Assembly: GCA_902527765.1 (NCBI GenBank)
Contig: CABZPW010000004.1
Coordinates: forward strand, 1-44,461
Length of the DNA stretch: 44,461 nt
Origin: Rhodospirillaceae bacterium
Lineage (GTDB): Bacteria; Pseudomonadota; Alphaproteobacteria; TMED109
Reading direction: 5' to 3'
Shown: one piece after another, positions 30,401 through 38,215 of the stretch
Layout: each line of letters starts with the position of its first letter
Position numbering within the stretch: the first letter of the stretch is position 1
The notes under the pieces: generated by a model
What the model was told of the DNA's origin: nothing
Seen by the model: only the letters and a program-made list of their open reading frames with translations
The model's database searches: none
Made by a program: the position numbers and the translations under genes

Positions 30401-32038
30401 GAACAAACTCATTACTGTCTCTTCTCTTATAGGATCAATTGCAGGATTTGTAACCTGAGCAAAATTTTGTTTAAAGTAATTATAAAGAAGTTTTTGCTTA
30501 TCTGATAAAATAGCGAGCGGTGTATCAGTTCCCATAGAGCCAGTTGCTTCAGCCTTATTGGCAAGCATTGGTTCTATTAAAAATTTAGTATCCTCTTCAG
30601 TATATCCAAATGTATTTAAATAAAATTGGATATCCGATATTTCTTTATGCTTTAGTTTTTTACTAACTTTTAATGTGTCTATAGTAATTAAATTCTTTTT
30701 AATTATCTTTTTATAATCATTTTTTCCAATAACCTGTTGTTTTAATTCCTCATCCTGTATAATTTTCCCTGCTTCCAAATCTACTAAAAGCATTTTTCCT
30801 GGCCTTAATCTAAATTTTTCAATTATTTTATTTTCAGGTACCCTAAGTACACCCATTTCTGAAGATAAAACTATCCTATCATCATCAGTAATAAAATATC
30901 TAGCAGGCCTAAGTCCATTCCTATCTAAAGTAGCTCCAATTTGTTTTCCATCTGTAAAAGCTACAGCAGCTGGTCCGTCCCAAGGCTCTGAAAAAAGTGA
31001 ATAATATTGGTAGAAAGCCTTCTTTTCTTTACTCATTAGTTTAGAGTTTTGCCATGCCTCAGGTATTAACAGCATCATAGCTTGGGCTACGCTATAACCA
31101 CCCATAACCAACAATTCTAATGCATTGTCAAAACAAGCTGAGTCAGATTGTCCATATTCGATTAAAGGCCATATTTTTTTTATATCGTTGCCAAGTCTTT
31201 TGCTTTTCATAGCAAGTTTTCTTGCGTTCATCCAATTTACATTTCCTCTGACTGTATTAATTTCTCCATTATGACAAATCATCTTGAAAGGTTGAGCAAG
31301 ATCCCAAGAAGGAAAAGTGTTTGTAGAAAATCTTTGATGAATTAGTGCAAAATTACTTTTAAAACTTTCTTGATTTAAATCTGTAAAGTATTTTCTTACT
31401 AAATCTGATAATAGCATTCCCTTATAATTAATCGTACTATTAGAAATTGAACAAATATTAAATATTTGCAGTAGCTTATTTTTTTTACTTAAAAAACTGA
31501 TCTTGTTGCTTATGATTTTACCTGCTACAAATAATTTTAGATTTAATTTATCACCAATAAGTTTTGTACTTTTTCCTTTAATGAATAATTGTTCGATTGA
31601 AGGAGCACTATTTTTCATAACTTTTGATAATACTTTATTGTCTAATGGAACTAACCTTCTAAAAAAAACTTCCATATTGTATTCATTTAAAACTTCTTTA
31701 ATGATTTTTTTACATTTTAAATTTAAACTATTTTCCTTAGGAAAGAACAACATAGCTATACCGTAGTTGCCAAGAGGAGGCAGCTTAATTTTAGATTTTA
31801 GTAATACTTTTCTAAAATACTCATCAGGAATTTGAGTTAAAATACCTGCTCCGTCTCCAACTGATTTATCTGAGCCCACTGCACCTCTGTGTTCTAAGTT
31901 TTCAAGCATTTCTAATCCATCATTAACTATTGAGTGTGACCCCACACCCTTTATGTTTGCTACAAAACCTATACCACAAGCATCATGCTCATTTTTAGGA
32001 TCATAAAGTCCTATTTTTTGTTGTCTAATTTTGTCCAT
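27425..32038 (-). CDS. gltB: Glutamate synthase large subunit
   Basis: 1537 aa; 'MYDPKNEHDACGIGF'-like N-terminus (YDPKNEHDACGIGFVANIKG), 'QRFSTNTFPSWDLAQPFKMICHNGEINT', 'KPGEGGQLPGHKV', 'CHLNTCPVGIATQ'. Confidence 0.97.
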   Translation of the reverse strand: MDKIRQQKIGLYDPKNEHDACGIGFVANIKGVGSHSIVNDGLEMLENLEHRGAVGSDKSVGDGAGILTQIPDEYFRKVLLKSKIKLPPLGNYGIAMLFFPKENSLNLKCKKIIKEVLNEYNMEVFFRRLVPLDNKVLSKVMKNSAPSIEQLFIKGKSTKLIGDKLNLKLFVAGKIISNKISFLSKKNKLLQIFNICSISNSTINYKGMLLSDLVRKYFTDLNQESFKSNFALIHQRFSTNTFPSWDLAQPFKMICHNGEINTVRGNVNWMNARKLAMKSKRLGNDIKKIWPLIEYGQSDSACFDNALELLVMGGYSVAQAMMLLIPEAWQNSKLMSKEKKAFYQYYSLFSEPWDGPAAVAFTDGKQIGATLDRNGLRPARYFITDDDRIVLSSEMGVLRVPENKIIEKFRLRPGKMLLVDLEAGKIIQDEELKQQVIGKNDYKKIIKKNLITIDTLKVSKKLKHKEISDIQFYLNTFGYTEEDTKFLIEPMLANKAEATGSMGTDTPLAILSDKQKLLYNYFKQNFAQVTNPAIDPIREETVMSLFSYLGARANLLNLELDDKKRIFLKQPILNTNDIYNISDLGKKDKKNFKNKRINILFNKNDSLNNIFKKLNDIKTLAEKSIRQDKTKILILSDKNISSEEVAFPSLLAVSAVHHHLIEKGLRTECSIIAESGEAREVHHFCVLAGYGAEAVYPYLALEAVKRLAKEHKQISRNNFNDIEKNYVTAVGKGILKVMSKMGISTYQSYNGAQIFDAVGLNSKFIDNYFTGTSSLIEGAGFEEIIIETKKRHQAALNLKALKKNELDVGGEYAYRIKGEDHAWDPFSISTLQHSIKSNNQDKYNEYANYINGERKGIINPRSLFSIKKAKKKINLKDVEPAESIVKRFSTGAMSFGSISREAHTTLAIAMNSLGGRSNTGEGGEERDRYKLRKNGDNLKSAIKQVASGRFGVTTEYLVNSTDIQIKIAQGAKPGEGGQLPGHKVDQVIADVRFSTPGVGLISPPPHHDIYSIEDLAQLIFDLKNVNPKARISVKLVSEVGVGTVAAGVAKAKADHITISGFEGGTGASPLTSIKHAGSPWELGLAETQQTLVLNNLRSRISLQVDGGLRTGKDVIIGALLGADEFGFSTAPLISIGCIMMRKCHLNTCPVGIATQRPELRKKFKGTPEDVIKFFFFIAEEVRNILAEMGFKKLDDIIGRTDKLQFNKAISNWKTKGLDFSKLFYAPKKVKGVDVFNTQKQEHNLKYIKDRKFINIFNSIYTKGKQIVIDDKIKNTDRSLGAMFSGHLAKKFGHEGLKEDTVKINLKGTAGQSFGAFTSYGITLHLEGEGNDYVGKGLCGGKIVIKPTSDSKIIPEKSIIVGNTVLYGAIAGECYFRGIAGERFAVRNSGAWAVVEGLGDHGCEYMTGGVVLCLGKTGKNFGAGMSGGLAYVLDKDNNFGDNCNFSLIELLKVKNTQKLNKKILNRNFLNDHMLNYHAERIYYLLTRHFSYTNSKEAFNILSNFDVTIKNFKLVLPTDYKRALSNNEQVYKVKARKKG

Positions 32039-32123
32039 TTATCTTTTATTAACTGTTATTATCAATCTCTTATTATTTAACTAGGAAATAATTATTCAAT
32101 TACTAGTATTATTCCGAACTAAG

Positions 32124-32151
32124 ATTATAGTTACAGTTGGAAAAAAATCAA
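32124..32151 (-). promoter_or_regulatory. Predicted gltBD promoter TTGATT-N16-TATAAT
   Basis: Minus strand TTGATT TTTTTCCAACTGTAAC TATAAT, about 90 nt upstream of the gltB ATG (32038). Confidence 0.45.
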
Positions 32152-32210
32152 ATTTAATAAATAATCATTGTGCTTAAAAATTAAGCAATTATTAAACATA
32201 TTTATTAATT

Positions 32211-32630
32211 CTATTGGCAGGGCCATTTCTGGCTTATAAAATCTGCTAAGTAACTACTAGCAGAATAAGATCTTAATTTATTATCTTGAGAGGCATATTT
32301 TAAAAAACTCTGTATCAAATCAATAGTTTTTATGCCGTTTAGATTGGCAGTTAACTTCTTGTTTATATTAACATTTCTTTTTTTTTCCAAGCATAAAGTA
32401 GTCATAGTTCTTCCCAAAGTTTCCATAATACCTTGACATTTTCCCATATTAAATAATGTTTTACTATCTACGGGAATATCGTAATTTTTATTAACCCAAT
32501 TATAATAATCTTTGCAAATACTATAAATTTCTCTAGCGCTAGTATCTTTTGCATAAATTGAGTGAGTATTAATTTGAATAAAGAAAAATGCAAAAAAAAT
32601 TAATTGTAAAATTTTATTACTTAAAAACAT
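32211..32630 (-). CDS. Rap1a/Tai-like secreted small protein
   Basis: Signal peptide; 'IYSICKDYYNWV...FNMGKCQGIMETLG...TTLCLEKK...LADFISQKWPCQ' with four cysteines fits the Rap1a immunity fold family. Confidence 0.6.
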   Translation of the reverse strand: MFLSNKILQLIFFAFFFIQINTHSIYAKDTSAREIYSICKDYYNWVNKNYDIPVDSKTLFNMGKCQGIMETLGRTMTTLCLEKKRNVNINKKLTANLNGIKTIDLIQSFLKYASQDNKLRSYSASSYLADFISQKWPCQ

Positions 32631-32745
32631 CTCTTATGCCTCCAAAAACTAAGAACCAATATAGTCTAAGCTTATTTAAAAAACCTCTTTTCTTTTTAAG
32701 CTTATTATATTTCTTTATTCCACAACTAGTTTTTATTTTTAACAT
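32617..32745 (-). CDS. Unlisted 42-aa small ORF between yidD and the Rap1a-like gene
   Basis: Translates as MLKIKTSCGIKKYNKLKKKRGFLNKLRLYWFLVFGGIRDVFK*; overlaps the yidD 3' end by 20 nt and the start of the 32630 gene by 14 nt. Confidence 0.45.
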   Translation of the reverse strand: MLKIKTSCGIKKYNKLKKKRGFLNKLRLYWFLVFGGIRDVFK

Positions 32746-32962
32746 TGCTTTTAGGAAGTAAATCTATTCCACTCCCTCCCCAAGGATTACATCTAAGAAG
32801 TCTGATTATAATTATTTTTATTGCATAAAAAGTAGAATATCTTTTTAAAGCCTGCAGAGCATAATTTGAACAGGTAGGATAAAATCTACAATGATTGCCC
32901 AGTAAAGGCGATAAAAAAAGCCTATAAAATTTTATACTTAATATTAAAATATATTTTATCAT
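32726..32962 (-). CDS. yidD: Membrane protein insertion efficiency factor YidD
   Basis: 'FYRLFLSPLLGNHCRFYPTCSNYALQAL...RLLRCNPWGGSGIDLLP'. Confidence 0.95.
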   Translation of the reverse strand: MIKYILILSIKFYRLFLSPLLGNHCRFYPTCSNYALQALKRYSTFYAIKIIIIRLLRCNPWGGSGIDLLPKSNVKNKN

Positions 32963-34887
32963 GGTTGCTCTATTTGATTTTTAGTAATTTTAATAAAATC
33001 TTCTAATATGATAGTCTCAACGTTTTTACTACCTAACTTTCTTATTGCAACAGCATTGTTACTTTTTTCCTTTTCTCCAATTATTATTATAATAGGTATT
33101 TTGCTATGGCTGTGTTCTCTAACCTTATACCCTATTTTTTCATTTCTTAAATCTATTTCAGTTTTGATGTTATTATTATTTAACAAATCAAATACATTCT
33201 TCGCATAATCATTACATTTCTCAGTTACAGTGGCAATTACAGCTTTTACAGGACACAACCACAGCGGTAGATTGCCAGAGTAATGTTCAATTAATATTCC
33301 TATAAATCTCTCTAATGAACCAAATAAAGCCCTATGTATCATCACTGGTCTTTCTTTATTACCTTCACTATTTATAAAATTACAATCCAACCTCTCAGGC
33401 AAATTAAGATCAATCTGAACGGTACCACATTGCCAGTCTCTTCCAATAGCATCTCTTAAAACAAACTCAAGTTTTGGACCGTAAAATGCTCCTTCTCCAG
33501 AATTAATTTCATAAGGGACATTTAATGATTTTATAGTATTTAAAAGTGCCTCTTCTGATTTATCCCAAACAGTATCACTACCAACTCTTTTTTCAGGTCT
33601 GTCAGAATACTTTATTACGATTTGATCAAAGCCAAAATCCTTGTAGATATTAGTAATCAAGTTACATAATTTTATACATTCTTCTTCAATTTGCTGCTCT
33701 GTACAAAAGATGTGGGCATCATCTTGAGTAAAAGCCCTAACTCGCATTAATCCATGAAGGGCACCTGAAGGCTCATACCTATGAACCTTACCAAACTCTG
33801 CTATTTTATAAGGTAACTCTCTATAACTCCTCAACCCTTGTCTAAATACTTGAATACCTCCTGGACAGTTCATTGGTTTTATAGCGTACTCTTTTTTATC
33901 TTCAGTAATAGTAGTAAACATATTATCACCAAATTTATCAAGGTGTCCTGACCTCTGCCATAAACTTTTATCTAAAATTTCTGGTGTATTTATTTCTAAG
34001 TAACCTGCTTCGTCTTGTTTTTTTCTCATATAATTAATTAGATTTTGAAAGATAGTCCAACCCTTTGGATGCCAAAAAACAGCACCAGGAGCCTCTTCTT
34101 GGAAATGAAATAGATCTAATTGTTTTCCTAAAGCTCTATGATCTCTTTTTTCAGCCTCTTCAAGCATATTTAAATATTTTTTCAAATCATCTTGGTTTTT
34201 CCATGCTGTTCCATAAATTCTTTGTAACATTTTATTTTTTGCATCACCTTTCCAATAAGCTCCAGCTACCTTAGTAAGCTTGAATGGACCAATATGTTTT
34301 AAACTAGGTAAATGAGGACCATAGCACAAATCAACGAAATCAGTATTTTTTTGATAATATGTAGAAAAGTTACCTTGTTGTTCTGATCTTTCAATAATAT
34401 CTACTTTATACGTTTCATCTTTATTCCTAAATAAATCAGCTACTTTTTCTTTTGAGAGATATTTTTTTTCTATCTCATTACCACTTGATATAATTTTCTT
34501 CATCTCTTTTTCTATCACAGGTAAATCTTGAATAGTTATAGATTTATCTAAATCAAAATCATAATAAAAACCATTTTCAATTACAGGACCAATTGCAAGT
34601 TTTACATTTGGATATAAATTTTTTAAAGCCTTAGCTAATACTTGAGCAGTTAATGTATGCCGCATTATACTTAAGCCTTTATTATCATTTAGTGTCAAAA
34701 TGGAAATATTCGCATCACTACTTATATTTTCACAAAGATCCTGTTCTGAACCATCAATTTCAATTGCAATAGCTTTCTTTAATAATGATGGGGATATGCT
34801 TTTTGCTATATCATATCCCGTTGTTCCATACTTAAAATCTTGCTTCCTACCATCTGGAAAAGTAATTTTTATATATTCTTTATCCAT
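32959..34887 (-). CDS. thrS: Threonyl-tRNA synthetase
   Basis: TGS domain start 'MDKEYIKITFPDGRKQDF', 'MRHTLTAQVLAKAL', 'CYGPHLPS', 'MNCPGGIQVFRQGLRSYRELP', 'MIHRALFGSLERFIGILIEHY'. Track start at 34911 overlaps the cysS 3' end; 34887 fits better. Confidence 0.95.
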   Translation of the reverse strand: MDKEYIKITFPDGRKQDFKYGTTGYDIAKSISPSLLKKAIAIEIDGSEQDLCENISSDANISILTLNDNKGLSIMRHTLTAQVLAKALKNLYPNVKLAIGPVIENGFYYDFDLDKSITIQDLPVIEKEMKKIISSGNEIEKKYLSKEKVADLFRNKDETYKVDIIERSEQQGNFSTYYQKNTDFVDLCYGPHLPSLKHIGPFKLTKVAGAYWKGDAKNKMLQRIYGTAWKNQDDLKKYLNMLEEAEKRDHRALGKQLDLFHFQEEAPGAVFWHPKGWTIFQNLINYMRKKQDEAGYLEINTPEILDKSLWQRSGHLDKFGDNMFTTITEDKKEYAIKPMNCPGGIQVFRQGLRSYRELPYKIAEFGKVHRYEPSGALHGLMRVRAFTQDDAHIFCTEQQIEEECIKLCNLITNIYKDFGFDQIVIKYSDRPEKRVGSDTVWDKSEEALLNTIKSLNVPYEINSGEGAFYGPKLEFVLRDAIGRDWQCGTVQIDLNLPERLDCNFINSEGNKERPVMIHRALFGSLERFIGILIEHYSGNLPLWLCPVKAVIATVTEKCNDYAKNVFDLLNNNNIKTEIDLRNEKIGYKVREHSHSKIPIIIIIGEKEKSNNAVAIRKLGSKNVETIILEDFIKITKNQIEQP

Positions 34888-34895
34888 ATTTAAAT

Positions 34896-36290
34896 TTAAA
34901 CTTTCTTCCAAATAGTTTCATTAGATTGATCTTTAATTTCTATACCCATTTCTATTAATTCTTTCCTAATATTATCTGCTAAATCAAAATCTTTATTTTT
35001 TCTAGCCTCATTTCTTTTTTTTATCAAGAGATTGATCTCATCTTCATTAAATAGTTTTTCTTCTTTCTTTAAAGTAGCAGCTATTCCATTAGAAAAAACA
35101 CCTATAATTTTTCCTAAATATTTTATAGCTTGGATAATATTTTTTTTTTCTATTTCATCTTTTTTATGCATATCTTTCACATTAGCATCTAATATACTTA
35201 AGGATTTAGAAATATTAATATCATCTAATAATGCCTCTTCTATCTGATGTACTATAAGGTTTCCTTTAACATCCTCTATAACTGATAAGTTTTTATGTTC
35301 TTCTAAAATTTTTTTGTACTTAGTAATTCTATTTTTTGATTGTGATAAAACTTGCTCACTCCAATTTAAAGGACTTCTATAATGAGCACTCAAAAGTGCA
35401 AGTCGCAGTACTTCTCCATCATATAATTTTAAAAAATCTTTTACCAAACTAATATTACCTAATGACTTTGACATCTTTTCCGAGTCTACAGTAACAAAAC
35501 CGTTATGCATCCAATATTTAGCATAACTATTTTTTTGATCAAGGTTTCCACTATAACAACAACTTTGCGCTAATTCATTCTCATGGTGTGGAAATTTTAA
35601 ATCTAGACCTCCACCATGAATGTCAAAAGGAGTACTTAATATTTCCGTAGCCATTACAAAACATTCTGTATGCCAGCCCGGGCGTCCAGGACCCCATGGT
35701 GAGTCCCATGCAGGTTCACCATCTTTAGAAGGTTTCCACAGGACAAAATCCTCAGGATTTTTTTTAAAGCTTGCTACTTTTACTCTTCTCCCTGCAATCT
35801 GTTCTTCTCTTTTTCTGCTTGATAGAGAGCCATAAATATTAAATTTAGATACGTCAAACATAATGTTTCCTTCTGCTTGATAAGCAAATTTTTTTTCTTC
35901 CAATTTAGATATTGCTGATATCATTTTTTCAACGAATTCAGTTGCTTTGGGCTGGTAGTCAGGTTTCATTACATTTAACATTTCCATATCATCATTATAA
36001 ATTTTAAAAAATTTATTAGTTATAGAAAGCACTGATTCTTTTTCTTTCTTACTTCTCTCAATTATCTTGTCATCAATATCAGTTATATTAGATACATAAG
36101 TAACTTTTCCATATAGCTCTCTAAGCAGTCTTACCAAAGTATCAAATACTACTGCCATTCTAGCATTTCCAATATGGGCATAATCATAAACAGTAGGACC
36201 ACATGCATATACTCTTATGTTTTTAGGATCTATTGGCTCAAATAAAACCTTTTTACACTGCATAGAGTCATATATTTTTAATTTAGACAT
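34896..36290 (-). CDS. cysS: Cysteinyl-tRNA synthetase
   Basis: 'VYACGPTVYDYAHIGNAR', 'GRPGWHTECFVMA', 'DIHGGGLDLKFPHHENELAQS', 'EKMSKSLGN'. Confidence 0.97.
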   Translation of the reverse strand: MSKLKIYDSMQCKKVLFEPIDPKNIRVYACGPTVYDYAHIGNARMAVVFDTLVRLLRELYGKVTYVSNITDIDDKIIERSKKEKESVLSITNKFFKIYNDDMEMLNVMKPDYQPKATEFVEKMISAISKLEEKKFAYQAEGNIMFDVSKFNIYGSLSSRKREEQIAGRRVKVASFKKNPEDFVLWKPSKDGEPAWDSPWGPGRPGWHTECFVMATEILSTPFDIHGGGLDLKFPHHENELAQSCCYSGNLDQKNSYAKYWMHNGFVTVDSEKMSKSLGNISLVKDFLKLYDGEVLRLALLSAHYRSPLNWSEQVLSQSKNRITKYKKILEEHKNLSVIEDVKGNLIVHQIEEALLDDINISKSLSILDANVKDMHKKDEIEKKNIIQAIKYLGKIIGVFSNGIAATLKKEEKLFNEDEINLLIKKRNEARKNKDFDLADNIRKELIEMGIEIKDQSNETIWKKV

Positions 36291-36903
36291 AAGTAATGAT
36301 TTTTTTTTTAAATAAAATTTTTATTAAAGGCAAAATTGGCAGCCCTAATATAGTTGAGGTATTTCCTACTACATCAGAAAAAAGATACTTTCCATTTGCT
36401 TCAAACCTATAAGAGCCACAAGAACTTATAGGAAGATCAATTTCAACATAATCTTTAATAGATTTTTTTGATAGCTTCCTCATCTTCAGTTTTACTTCCT
36501 CCACATAACTATAAACTACCTGACTGTCATAGCATATGCTAAAAGCACTAATTAACTTATGGGCTTTTCCATTAAGTTCTGATAACTGTTCAATTGCTTT
36601 TTTTTTATTTTTAGGCTTAGAAAATATTTTTCCTTTGCTTATACATATTTGATCTGCTCCAATAACATAAGACTTTCTATTTTCACAACTAATGAACAAT
36701 GCTTTTGCTTCAGCTAACTTTCTGGCTATAAAGTTAGCATTTTTTTTTTTATATTTTTCTTTAACAAGGCTTTCATCTATATTTGATTTTAATTGTATAA
36801 AATCTATACCTGTTTCCTTCAAAATTTTTAATCTAGACTCAGAGTTTGATGCTAAAATAATAGGAAAATTTGATTTTAATATAGATTTGGTTTTATTAAT
36901 CAA
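36283..36903 (-). CDS. maf: Maf-family nucleoside triphosphate pyrophosphatase
   Basis: 'IILASNSESRLKILKETGI', 'YVIGADQICI', 'LPISSCGSYRFEANGKYLF...TSTILGLPILPL'. Confidence 0.9.
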   Translation of the reverse strand: MINKTKSILKSNFPIILASNSESRLKILKETGIDFIQLKSNIDESLVKEKYKKKNANFIARKLAEAKALFISCENRKSYVIGADQICISKGKIFSKPKNKKKAIEQLSELNGKAHKLISAFSICYDSQVVYSYVEEVKLKMRKLSKKSIKDYVEIDLPISSCGSYRFEANGKYLFSDVVGNTSTILGLPILPLIKILFKKKIITYV

Positions 36904-36914
36904 TTAAATCAGTC

Positions 36915-37526
36915 TTAGTTTTTACCTATAAAATTCATAAATTCCATTCTTGTTCTGGCATCCGTTCTAAATAAACCTAACATCCTGCTTGTTACAGTGC
37001 TAGTAGTGGATTTGTGTACACCTCTTGTAGTCATACATTGGTGTGCGGCATCTACAACTACTGCAACTCCTTTTGGTAATAAAACTCTTTGAATGCATCC
37101 TGCAATTTGAGCAGTCATTGTCTCTTGTGTTTGCAATCTTTTTGCATAACAATCAACTACCCTTGCTAGTTTGCTTATTCCTACTACTCTTTTATCTGGT
37201 ATATAAGCTACGTGAGCTTTACCTAAAATAGGAACCATATGATGTTCACAGTGAGACTCTAATCTTATGTCTCTAATTACAACCATCTCATCATACCCAG
37301 CTACTTCTTCAAAAGTCTTAGATAGTATTTTATCTGGTTCTGTTGTGTATCCTTCAAAAAATTCTTTATAAGCATTAATTACTCTTTTAGGCGTCTCTAT
37401 CAAACCTTCTCTATCAGGGTTATCTCCAGCCCAGGCTATAAGTGTTTTGACCGCCTCTTTTGCTTCCTCTTCTGAAGGTTGGTTTTTACTAATAATATTT
37501 TTTTTCAATGTGTTGTTATTTTTCAT
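36915..37526 (-). CDS. folE: GTP cyclohydrolase I
   Basis: '[15 protein letters not shown]', '[20 protein letters not shown]', '[17 protein letters not shown]', 'MTTRGVHK'. Confidence 0.97.
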   Translation of the reverse strand: MKNNNTLKKNIISKNQPSEEEAKEAVKTLIAWAGDNPDREGLIETPKRVINAYKEFFEGYTTEPDKILSKTFEEVAGYDEMVVIRDIRLESHCEHHMVPILGKAHVAYIPDKRVVGISKLARVVDCYAKRLQTQETMTAQIAGCIQRVLLPKGVAVVVDAAHQCMTTRGVHKSTTSTVTSRMLGLFRTDARTRMEFMNFIGKN

Positions 37527-37609
37527 ATTAATTTATGTTTTTTTTTAAAATTTCATATATTATTATCATTTTTAGTAAATAATTACAAATAGCCATTAAT
37601 GTTAGACAA

Positions 37610-38107
37610 ATGAAAATTGATAAAAAAAATATTATTTTCAATAATAGAGTATCAATAGAACAAATTGAAGAAGGGACAGAACTTTGCCCAAAATTTAATC
37701 AGGAAGGTTTAATTCCTTGTATAACTATTGAATATGAAACCAAAGAAGTTTTAATGTTTTCTTTTCTTAATGAAGAAGCTCTTAGAAAAAGCATAGAAAC
37801 AGATAAAGCACATTATTATTCAAGAAGTAGAAAAAACATTTGGCTTAAAGGTGAGGTGTCTGGAATGTATCATCAAATTCAAGACATATTAATTGACGAT
37901 GACCAAGATTCAATTATATTTACAGTTAAATTGAATGAACCAATAAAAGGGGGTGAAAAAGCTTCTTGCCACGTAGGATATAAAAGTTGTTTTTACAGAA
38001 AAGTTAAAGTTTCAAATGGCAAATTAGAATTAAAATATATAGAGGACAAGAAATCTTTTGATCCTGAAATAGTATATAAAGGAACTGAAAATCCGACAAA
38101 GATATAA
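37610..38107 (+). CDS. hisI: Phosphoribosyl-AMP cyclohydrolase
   Basis: 'LIPCITIEYETKEVLMFSFLNEEAL', 'HYYSRSRKNIWLKGEVSGMYHQ', 'DDDQDSIIF', 'CHVGYKSCFYR'. Confidence 0.93.
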   Translation: MKIDKKNIIFNNRVSIEQIEEGTELCPKFNQEGLIPCITIEYETKEVLMFSFLNEEALRKSIETDKAHYYSRSRKNIWLKGEVSGMYHQIQDILIDDDQDSIIFTVKLNEPIKGGEKASCHVGYKSCFYRKVKVSNGKLELKYIEDKKSFDPEIVYKGTENPTKI

Positions 38108-38145
38108 CTATCTATCCAAACTAAAAGTTTAAATATAATTTGTTA

Positions 38146-38175
38146 TTGACATATTATAGGAAATTCCTATATACA
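38146..38175 (+). promoter_or_regulatory. Predicted promoter TTGACA-N18-TATACA containing a perfect 17-bp palindrome
   Basis: TTGACA at 38146-38151, TATACA at 38170-38175; TATAGGAA-A-TTCCTATA (38155-38171) lies in the spacer and enters the -10. Confidence 0.6.
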
Positions 38176-38215
38176 TTATTATATTTTATAATAATATTAG
38201 TTTTCGAGGTTTTCT

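Noticed and set aside
32172-32192. 22-codon ORF (MFNNCLIFKHNDYLLNLIFFQL) between the Rap1a-like gene and gltB on the minus strand (coordinates approximate)
   Set aside because: Very short, AT-driven composition, overlaps a likely promoter and hairpin; no coupling signal.
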